Assembly: GCA_050949645.1 (NCBI GenBank)
Contig: JBMNGC010000001.1
Location: 2,666,001-2,730,000 of the forward strand
DNA: 64,000 nucleotides
Source of the DNA: RUG369 sp050949645
Lineage (GTDB): Bacteria > Planctomycetota > Planctomycetia > Pirellulales > Thermoguttaceae
Reading direction: 5' to 3'
Positions 35,803 through 42,388 of this stretch are shown here, piece by piece. The stretch's first letter is position 1. Each line of letters starts with the position of its first letter. The notes under the pieces were generated by a model, which saw only the letters and a list, made by a program, of their open reading frames with translations, had not been told where the DNA came from and ran no database searches. Made by a program: the position numbers and the translations under genes.

Positions 35803-36924
35803 ATGAGCGAACGCGAACGCGCGCGGCGCGAAAAGCTGGTCGACGTCATGACCAACGCGGGACTCGACGGATATTTAGTGGTGGATCCAGTCAACGTCTC
35901 TTATTTAACGGGCTTCAAAGGAGACGACTCCTTTCTCTGGATCGGCGATTCGGGAGCTTGCATCCTCAGCGACACGCGTTTTGAGGAGCAAATTGCGCAG
36001 GAGTGCCCCGACATTGGCGCTGAGATTCGCAGCAGCGGTCAATCGACGCACGAACTCCTGGAAGTCGCGATCTCCAATACGAAGTATTCGTCCGTACGCC
36101 CCGTCAAAGTAGGAATCGAGTCGCAATCGACGACGCTTTCCCTTTACGAAGCGTTGCGCGCGCGTTTTTCAGATCTGAACTTTATCGGTCGCGAATCTGA
36201 CGTCGAGCGACTCCGTTCGGTTAAGGATTCGGATGAAATCGAAGCAATTCAGCGCGCTATCGACGTCTCGATCGCGGCGTACCGCGAGATCAAAGCGGCG
36301 GTTGGCTCAGACGCGAGCGAGATCGATATCCGCAACGAACTGGAATATACGATGCGCAAGTTCGGCGCGGACGACGTTTCTTTCCCGTCGATCGTCGCCT
36401 TTGACGAGCGCGCCGCCCTGCCCCATGCGATTCCCACGAGCGTCGGACGTCTCGGCGACGCAAAGATGGTTCTGATCGACTGGGGCGCGAAGAAAGAAGG
36501 ATATGTCGGCGACCTGACGCGCAGCTATCTAACAGAGCGCGGCCAATCGGAGGCGGCTCGTGAATATCGCGCCAAGTTTAACGAGATCTTTCAGATCGTC
36601 CTCGAGGCCCACGATAAAGCGATCGAGGCGATCAAGCCGGGCGTTCCATGTAACGAAATTGACAGCATTGCGCGCGATTCGATACGCGACGCGGGCTACG
36701 GCGATTATTTTGGTCACGGGCTCGGTCATGGAATAGGCCGAGTCGTCCACGATTTTGGCGGTTTTTCGCCGAACGCAACGGACCTACTCGTGGAAAATAT
36801 GATCGTGACGGTAGAGCCCGGGATTTATCTCCCCGGCTGGGGCGGAATCCGAATCGAGGACGACGTCCTTGTCACGGCGAATGGCGCTCGGATGATGTCC
36901 AGCGAGTTGCCCGTCGACGAATGA
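35803..36924 (+). CDS. Xaa-Pro aminopeptidase (M24B metallopeptidase)
   Basis: This cytoplasmic dinuclear metal peptidase removes N-terminal residues before proline. At 373 aa it has an N-terminal creatinase-type domain (to about 135) and a C-terminal pita-bread domain. The five metal ligands are visible: two Asp in LIDWGAKKEGYVGDLTR, His in GHGLGHGIG, and Glu in VTVEPGIYLPGWGG and GIRIEDDVLV. The ATG has AAGG upstream. It is a single-gene unit after the microcompartment operon and has no evident link to it. Confidence 0.94.
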   Translation: MSERERARREKLVDVMTNAGLDGYLVVDPVNVSYLTGFKGDDSFLWIGDSGACILSDTRFEEQIAQECPDIGAEIRSSGQSTHELLEVAISNTKYSSVRPVKVGIESQSTTLSLYEALRARFSDLNFIGRESDVERLRSVKDSDEIEAIQRAIDVSIAAYREIKAAVGSDASEIDIRNELEYTMRKFGADDVSFPSIVAFDERAALPHAIPTSVGRLGDAKMVLIDWGAKKEGYVGDLTRSYLTERGQSEAAREYRAKFNEIFQIVLEAHDKAIEAIKPGVPCNEIDSIARDSIRDAGYGDYFGHGLGHGIGRVVHDFGGFSPNATDLLVENMIVTVEPGIYLPGWGGIRIEDDVLVTANGARMMSSELPVDE

Positions 36925-37264
36925 CGGCGTCATACGCAGGCGCTTGCGTCCTGGTACAGCGGAAGGACGCAAGCGCCCCGCTTTCAAGGCGTCATGGGCA
37001 AATAGCATTTTTTTCAAAATAACGGATGTGACGAATGTGCGCTCTAGGAATAACGTCTTGGCTTCAAGACTCTTTTTTGAGTTGAAAATGGACAAGTCGA
37101 GCTTGATTGTGGGACGATAATTCGTTCGTACATGAGAGACTTTGTTTATGTGGTTTATTTTTTTTACCCACATTAACAAATGTCTTTCTTCTCCCCTCCC
37201 CCTGACGTCGAGTCGATTTCACCGCGCAAGCGGAGTGAAAGTAAACTCGAGCGAGCGTAGAAAT
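36925..37264. other. Intergenic interval with a hairpin
   Basis: No gene is seen. A perfect 13-bp hairpin (36939-36951 with 36965-36977) starts 15 bases after the peptidase stop; the following bases are only weakly T-rich, so it is a terminator of moderate quality. Further right, T-rich tracts lead into the next gene. Confidence 0.55.
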
Positions 37265-37558
37265 ATGACCGTAACGACGGACACGACCGTTATTAACACG
37301 ATGGATGAACTTAAAGAATACGTATATTCAGCTCTTTGTGCAGACAACGATCTTCTCGCCGACGCGTTTCCGACAACGTCGACGCCCCTTCGCACCCATG
37401 GCGAGCTTTGCGGGATGATCTTTTGCGTGCATGGTCCTCGACGAGTCGATTTCAGCGCGATCTGGGAAAAGAAAAACAACCGGATCATGTTTTACAAACC
37501 AAACGGCGAGCGCTATCGTCTCGTGAAGCTCGCCGGAACGCGTACGACAAACCGGTAG
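37265..37558 (+). CDS. Small conserved protein of unknown function upstream of csrA
   Basis: I do not recognise a named family. The 97-aa cytoplasmic protein, from the ATG at 37265, has no signal peptide or membrane segment. It reads like one small alpha/beta domain: a helix (MDELKEYVYSALCADNDLL), then GELCGMIFCVHGPRRVDFSAIWEKK and the strand RIMFYKPNGERYRLVKL. It ends 66 bp before csrA, in the same direction, and the pair probably shares a transcript. A partner or antagonist role is possible but not shown. The upstream part of the frame (from 37142) is non-conserved leader. Confidence 0.7.
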   Translation: MTVTTDTTVINTMDELKEYVYSALCADNDLLADAFPTTSTPLRTHGELCGMIFCVHGPRRVDFSAIWEKKNNRIMFYKPNGERYRLVKLAGTRTTNR

Positions 37559-37624
37559 AGACGGAGTCCTCATTTTGGGGAATCAGTCGAATGGATTCGG
37601 CTTAAATTTACGAAAGGATTTGTC

Positions 37625-37807
37625 ATGCTTGTGCTGTCCAGAAAACCTGGTGAAAGCGTCCGGGTCGGCGACGGCGTCAATATCACCGTCCTCGAAATCA
37701 AGGGCTCAAAGATTCGTCTGGGCGTGACGGCCGATAAAGAAACGACCATTCTTCGAGGCGAACTTTGCGAAGGTGGAACAACGCCGCGCCCATCGGAGAA
37801 GTCCTGA
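37625..37807 (+). CDS. csrA: Carbon storage regulator (CsrA), translational regulator
   Basis: This RNA-binding dimer blocks or shapes translation at GGA motifs in mRNA leaders. The 60 aa match the family: MLVLSRKPGESVRVGDGVNITVLEIKG region, then IRLGVTADKE and the RNA-contacting ILRGELCE stretch, where canonical CsrA has VHREEI. A short Pro/Ser tail ends it. The AAAGGA ribosome binding site itself carries a GGA, as often seen for autoregulated csrA. A bidirectional terminator follows. Confidence 0.94.
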   Translation: MLVLSRKPGESVRVGDGVNITVLEIKGSKIRLGVTADKETTILRGELCEGGTTPRPSEKS

Positions 37808-37810
37808 GCC

Positions 37811-37859
37811 AGAAAAAAAGCGCCTTGGGTTCAAAAGAGCCCAAGGCGCTTTCTTATTG
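37811..37859. terminator. Bidirectional terminator between csrA and the secreted helical protein gene
   Basis: A perfect 13-bp stem (37817-37829 with 37840-37852) has a T-rich tail on the plus side and seven Ts on the minus side. Confidence 0.88.
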
Positions 37860-37890
37860 ATTTACGCCGGCAAGGCGCTTCGATGGCAGG

Positions 37891-39657
37891 TCAGTTCTCG
37901 GAGTCGCCCTCCTCGGCTTCTGACGCGTCGTCGCTTGCTTCCGGGGCGGACTGTTGCGCCGCTTGTTCGAACATCTGCTGCATCTGGAGCTGATAGGATT
38001 CAAGCTGCTGAGCGAGCGCGTTGACCTCCTCGTTATCGGCGACTTTGCAGAAATTGACGACGTCCTGGAACGTCTTGTCAAAGAGATCGTCCTTATTATT
38101 CTTGGCGCCGATGCTGTCGACGTCCTGACGAGACATCAGGAGCCCGATGATGCAGCTCGGGCAAGCGAGAATATCCTTTTTGAATCGTTCAATTTCGGCG
38201 TCAAAGGCGTCCATGTCCGCGTCGCCTTCGGCAATCTTCGAGAGCGCGCCGATGAAACGTGCGACGTACATATTGGAAACGGCTTCCGCGTAGGCTTCGT
38301 CCTTCTCCAGCTCGGCGATGAACTCGGCATAATTCTCGAAGGATTCCGGATCCTCATGAATCATGTCGGTGACGACCGAGATCTTCACGCGAATGAGGTT
38401 GAGCGCGAGTTCTTCCGAAGGATCGTTAGCGAGTTCGGCGTTGCAGAACTCGAGGAGCTCCTGAGCGGCTTCCTTGAGACGGAAGGATTGAATCTTGAGC
38501 CCGATCGCTTGGGTGCGGAGCTCCTCTTTTTCCTTAGACTGCTCGTAGACGGCGTTGGCGTACTTCTCAACGGCGGCAATTGCGTCTGGATCCTGGTCCT
38601 TGGCGGCGTTCAAGAGCATTTGCCCTTTGACGGCGACGCCGAGCGCGTAAAGTTCGCTATCCTCTTCTTTGGCAAGCTTTTCAACCAGCGCGTTGAGCTT
38701 TTCAGTAGCTTGCTCGTCGGTCGTATTCGGATCGAGCAGCACTTGAACGCGGAGCTGATAGACCATCTTGCGGAGTTCGAGAGAATATGCGTCGGTCAGG
38801 AGCGTTGTGAAAAGTTTTTCAGCTTCTTTCGCGTAAGCGTCGTTTTGTTCGTCGACGTCCTTCTCCTTCTCGAGCTCGCTAGCGATGACGAGCGCGACAA
38901 GCTTCATTTGCAACGCCTTCTCTTTGACGGCGACCGCGCGATCTTTATCGGCGATGATTTCTTCAGTAAACTTCAACGCCGTCGGATCAAATTCGCCGGT
39001 GTTCTGGACGGTCGAGAGGAAGGTCTGCGCCTTGACCTCGACGCCGAAAACCTGAAGTTCTTCATTGTCATGCGCGAGCAGCTCGTCGGCGAGCGCTTCG
39101 ATATCATCGAGAGAGGCAAAGCTAGACGCGGCAATAACTTGCAGCTTAAGCTGATACGCTTTAACGAGCTCTTCCGTCGTCTTCGCCGATTGAACGTTTT
39201 CATCGACGAACTTATCGAGCGCGGAGGCGGCCGCAGGGTCGATATTTGCTCGAGTCGTCAGGGAGACAACCTTGAGCTGGATAGCGCGTTCACGAAGCTC
39301 GGGGGTAAGATCCATCGCCAGGAGCATATCCGAAACCTGGAGACAGGCCTTGGAGTATTCGTCGACGATCGTATGGAGCTCTTCCTGAGAACGAGGCTGA
39401 GGAAGTTTGGTCTGAAGAGAGTCGATATATTCGAAGAGTTCGTCGGCCGTGGCGTTTTCCGGAGGAGTCAGCAGCGCTTCGTCGATCTTGAAGGGTTCAG
39501 GAGCCACAGGCGGGTCAACCATGAGCGAATCAAGCGACAGGGACGCAGGCCTATCCTGTTCCGGGGCGTCGGCGGCGTTTTGAGCGTAGGCGACGGACGC
39601 GCCGAGGGAAACAATGACGGCAAGGCTTAAAAGACGCCGTAGAGAACGGTTTAACAT
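37891..39657 (-). CDS. Secreted alpha-helical repeat protein of unknown function
   Basis: I do not recognise a named family. The 588-aa protein, from the ATG at 39657 (AGGAAA upstream), has a signal peptide (LLSLAVIVSLGASVAYAQ). A Pro/Asp-rich spacer follows, then about 480 residues of acidic, Ala/Glu/Leu-rich helices. Phrases recur at intervals (LLAMDLTPELRERAIQLKVV, LLAHDNEELQVFGVEVKAQ, EEDSELYALGVAVKGQML), suggesting TPR- or HEAT-like helical hairpins. The C-terminus is Gln-rich, then acidic (DASEAEEGDSEN). It probably acts in the periplasm as a binding scaffold; it stands alone, facing csrA. Confidence 0.75.
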   Translation of the reverse strand: MLNRSLRRLLSLAVIVSLGASVAYAQNAADAPEQDRPASLSLDSLMVDPPVAPEPFKIDEALLTPPENATADELFEYIDSLQTKLPQPRSQEELHTIVDEYSKACLQVSDMLLAMDLTPELRERAIQLKVVSLTTRANIDPAAASALDKFVDENVQSAKTTEELVKAYQLKLQVIAASSFASLDDIEALADELLAHDNEELQVFGVEVKAQTFLSTVQNTGEFDPTALKFTEEIIADKDRAVAVKEKALQMKLVALVIASELEKEKDVDEQNDAYAKEAEKLFTTLLTDAYSLELRKMVYQLRVQVLLDPNTTDEQATEKLNALVEKLAKEEDSELYALGVAVKGQMLLNAAKDQDPDAIAAVEKYANAVYEQSKEKEELRTQAIGLKIQSFRLKEAAQELLEFCNAELANDPSEELALNLIRVKISVVTDMIHEDPESFENYAEFIAELEKDEAYAEAVSNMYVARFIGALSKIAEGDADMDAFDAEIERFKKDILACPSCIIGLLMSRQDVDSIGAKNNKDDLFDKTFQDVVNFCKVADNEEVNALAQQLESYQLQMQQMFEQAAQQSAPEASDDASEAEEGDSEN

Positions 39658-39927
39658 GGAAAAATTTCCTATTTGGTTGTCGTTAAACAAGTTGCGCGAA
39701 AGTTTTGCCGGTTCGCGCGAGTAAAATTATAGACGTCGCAGCGACAAACAACGCGCGACTTTTCTCTGGAATCGTCGAACGCAAGGTCCGGCGCGAAGAG
39801 ACTTCGATTCATTCTAGTCATTTTTCGCTAAGATTCCAATATGGGACAGGTGAGATTATAATAAATTTTTGGAATATTTGAGAAAAAACAATTAAATATT
39901 GAAAAGTATCGTCATCGTTACGTTTTT

Positions 39928-40563
39928 CTATATATTGCAAATAGCGGAGCGAACTGGGGTTACAACGGCGTGAACGCGAAAATCAAGTTCTCCGGCGGGC
40001 GTCTCTTCGACAAGCTGCTCCTCGTAGCCGATCCCGACGATGAACGCGTCGCGCCGCAGTTGCGGAAGATATCGGTCATAATAACCGGCGCCGCGACCAA
40101 GCCGCCGACCTTGAAGATCAAAAGCAAGTCCCGGCGTGAGCATGACGTCGATATCCTCTGGCGCGACAATATGTTGGGGCGAATTCTGGCGTTCTAGTGT
40201 CGGTTCGAGAATACCATAGTTCGAGGCGGCGAGGTCTCGAAAGACGGGCTCATGCGATTCGGGCGCGAGAGTAGGGCGTTCGAGCTTGTAAAAGCGCATT
40301 ATTTTGCCAACGCAGAAGGGGACGCCGACGACGCGCGTAAAACCTGGTCCGTCGAAGAGACATGGAATGAAATATCGCGTTTCCATTTCATTTCCGAAGT
40401 CAACGAAAACGCATATCGTTTTCGCGTCGGCGACGCGCGGCATGGCGAGGAGATTCTCATAGAGCTTCATAGCGGCCTCGCGGCGGTCGAGACTGAGCGC
40501 CGCGAGTCGCGCTTTGATCGCTGAGCGAAGGCGCTTTTTGGCGACTGGAAGATTGTTTTCCAT
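39928..40563 (-). CDS. 5-formyltetrahydrofolate cyclo-ligase
   Basis: This cytoplasmic enzyme converts 5-formyl-THF plus ATP to 5,10-methenyl-THF. The 211 aa from the ATG at 40563 begin with the family pattern KKRLRSAIKARLAAL. They include VPFCVGKIMRFYKL, the conserved DVMLTPGLAFDLQGRRLGRGAGYYDRYL region (Arg/Lys-rich loop and GxGxGYYDR), then GIGYEEQLV and FRVHAVVTP. An upstream extension of the frame is not conserved. It is probably monocistronic and divergent from the DUF1844 protein gene. Confidence 0.93.
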   Translation of the reverse strand: MENNLPVAKKRLRSAIKARLAALSLDRREAAMKLYENLLAMPRVADAKTICVFVDFGNEMETRYFIPCLFDGPGFTRVVGVPFCVGKIMRFYKLERPTLAPESHEPVFRDLAASNYGILEPTLERQNSPQHIVAPEDIDVMLTPGLAFDLQGRRLGRGAGYYDRYLPQLRRDAFIVGIGYEEQLVEETPAGELDFRVHAVVTPVRSAICNI

Positions 40564-40741
40564 AGGAGTACCTAAAAGAAGAGTAGGGGACGACTCGTAC
40601 ATTATGGCGTTCAGAAGGGGAAAAACAACTCGATTCAGAAAAAACAATTGGCGTGAATTATGCTTAAATTACAAGGAGCGCCATAACGACAGTTAGAAGC
40701 GCTTCCTCGTTGTGAATTTAACATAGAAAGGAAACGACGCC

Positions 40742-41257
40742 GTGTCCGAAGAAAAAAAGAAGGAAGGATGCTGTTGCGACCATGACCACGGTTCCGAGGC
40801 CGGTTGCGGTTGCGAAGAGAAGAAGAACGATAAATGCTGCTGCCAGGAAAATCAGGGCGACAAGCGCTGCAACGAAGAAACGAAAAACGATAGCTCCGAT
40901 AGCGGTGAACAGAAGAGCGAAGGAGAGAAGGGCGCAGGGGCTCAACAAGAAGAGATTGACTATTCGCAATTTGACGTAGAGCTCCCTAAACCGACTCTTA
41001 TCATGATTGCGACGACGATCGCGCAACAGGCGATGGTCTCGATGGGAATCCTACCGAATCCGGCGACGGGCAAGTCCGTTTTCCTTATGCACCAGGCGAG
41101 TTACCTGATCGACTCGATCGACGTACTCTTTGAGAAGACCGAAGGAAACCGTACTGAAGACGAGACGCGTGCGATTTCGAATATGATGAGCGAGCTACGG
41201 ATGCTCTATGTGAGAGCGTCCGATGAAAAAGCGCGTCGAGACGCTGAGAAAAAATAA
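40742..41257 (+). CDS. DUF1844 protein with Cys-rich N-terminal extension
   Basis: The C-terminal 90 residues are DUF1844: FDVELPKPTLIMIATTIAQQ, MGILPNPATGK and MHQASYLIDSIDVLFEKTEG. The function of this domain is unknown; it is common in planctomycetes. The first 45 residues are unusual: nine cysteines (10-12, 22, 24, 32-34, 43) plus His14 and His16 in a Lys/Glu-rich, probably disordered segment. That composition would suit metal binding. The start is a GTG with AAAGGA upstream. There is no signal peptide, so a cytoplasmic location is likely. A terminator follows. Confidence 0.88.
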   Translation: MSEEKKKEGCCCDHDHGSEAGCGCEEKKNDKCCCQENQGDKRCNEETKNDSSDSGEQKSEGEKGAGAQQEEIDYSQFDVELPKPTLIMIATTIAQQAMVSMGILPNPATGKSVFLMHQASYLIDSIDVLFEKTEGNRTEDETRAISNMMSELRMLYVRASDEKARRDAEKK

Positions 41258-41296
41258 CAGAGCGTTGGATGGGCCGTTAGAAGGGCGCGGCAAGAT

Positions 41297-41336
41297 GGCG
41301 TCGTCAGCTGAGAGGTTGACGACGCCTTTATTTTTT
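41297..41336 (+). terminator. Rho-independent terminator
   Basis: A 10-bp stem GGCGTCGTCA/TGACGACGCC (41297-41306 with 41317-41326) is followed by a T-rich tail. It closes the DUF1844 gene. Confidence 0.8.
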
Positions 41337-41488
41337 GCGCGTTCGACGTGGCGCAAAAGCAAGAGAGCCGACGCGACGACGCAAAACGTCCTTCACCAGA
41401 CGCTGCGTGTCAGGTCGACTCTACAGATACTCAATATATCGCGGCGGCGCCCCAATAAATGGCGGTCAGAGCGGACCAGACGATGAGA

Positions 41489-41845
41489 TCAGGTTCCAGG
41501 ATAGACGCCGGCAGGATATCCGGAAGCCGTTGTGCCAACGGCGCGGCCGCCCGTCGGAGAACAAGGATCGCAGGGATTGCACACAGCCTGTGAAGGCGCG
41601 CAGGGTTCGCACTGCGAATAAGCGTTGGCGGCGTTCATCATCATGACTTCGTTTGTTGGATACGCGTTGACAACGCGAGTACCGGTCACGGCGACGGGAC
41701 CGGCGTCATAGTCGAGAGGAGCAGAGGATCCAATAATCGGCACACGCGAACCGTCTCGCGTGAAGCAGCTGGTTCCGCTCTTGCAACCGATAAAGATCGG
41801 GGAAGCCAGAAGTACGATTAACGAGAACGTAAGGACTTTTTTCAT
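41489..41845 (-). CDS. Small Cys-rich lipoprotein
   Basis: Function unknown. From the ATG at 41845 the 118-aa protein has a lipoprotein signal (KKVLTFSLIVLLASPIFIGC, lipobox IFIGC) and is thus probably lipid-anchored. The mature part has a DGSRVPIIGSSAPLDYD stretch and a Cys/Pro cluster (CEPC, CNPCDPC) before a Gly/Thr/Ser/Tyr-rich end. The longer frame (to 41956) would bury the lipobox behind a non-conserved leader. The Cys pairs could bind a metal or form disulfides. Confidence 0.75.
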   Translation of the reverse strand: MKKVLTFSLIVLLASPIFIGCKSGTSCFTRDGSRVPIIGSSAPLDYDAGPVAVTGTRVVNAYPTNEVMMMNAANAYSQCEPCAPSQAVCNPCDPCSPTGGRAVGTTASGYPAGVYPGT

Positions 41846-42388
41846 TTTTAGGCAATCCGTTGACTTCTTCGTCAAAGTTACAGTAATCGATCCACCGCGT
41901 TCCACGTGGAACGTTTGGACGCGGGAGGACACAAAATGAGCCGACCGCGCAATCATTGTAACGTCAAGACAGCGTCCACGCGAAAGTATTTTTCCCTGTT
42001 TTACTCAGATTCTCAAGAATTCCTGTCTTCTAATCGGTTAATTCCATACAACTAGAATTACTGGCGCTATTGTCTAAGAGGGATAAGCGAGAAAAAGATC
42101 GACTCGTGGCTGTTCATTCGCCGTAACATCCTATTTCGGCAATAAAGCGGAATGAGTAAATTAATACTCAGGACGCAAAATAAACGTTAAAATCTGAATA
42201 TATAGTTTTTGTTTTCTCTATTTCCTATCTATTCTCTCTTTTTCAGTTCTCTTGTCTTCGCAGATAGCCGTTACGTGAAGATGAGGGCCTTTTGCCGATC
42301 GCACCGTATTTCATCGAGATTCGGTTCAAAAGGATAACCAGTGTATAAATTGGAATGACATTCCTGTTTAGTTAATATAGGCGTTACA
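41846..42388. other. AT-rich intergenic interval containing a parS-like site
   Basis: No gene is seen in 543 bp. The left part holds a perfect parS-like palindrome; the rest is AT-rich and should carry the promoters of the two diverging genes. No tRNA or other RNA fold was recognised. Confidence 0.45.
41898..41913. promoter_or_regulatory. parS-like ParB-binding site
   Basis: CGTTCCACGTGGAACG is a perfect 16-bp palindrome. Its inner 14 bases fit the parS core GTTYCACGTGRAAC exactly. It lies in an intergenic region about 16 kb from the candidate origin. Confidence 0.7.

Noticed and set aside
37954..39630. 558-codon plus-strand frame opposite the secreted helical protein
   Set aside because: The minus-strand reading has a signal peptide, a ribosome binding site and a terminator; the plus-strand reading has none.
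41223..41646. Short plus-strand frames after the DUF1844 gene
   Set aside because: They run through the terminator and have no ribosome binding site or recognisable composition.
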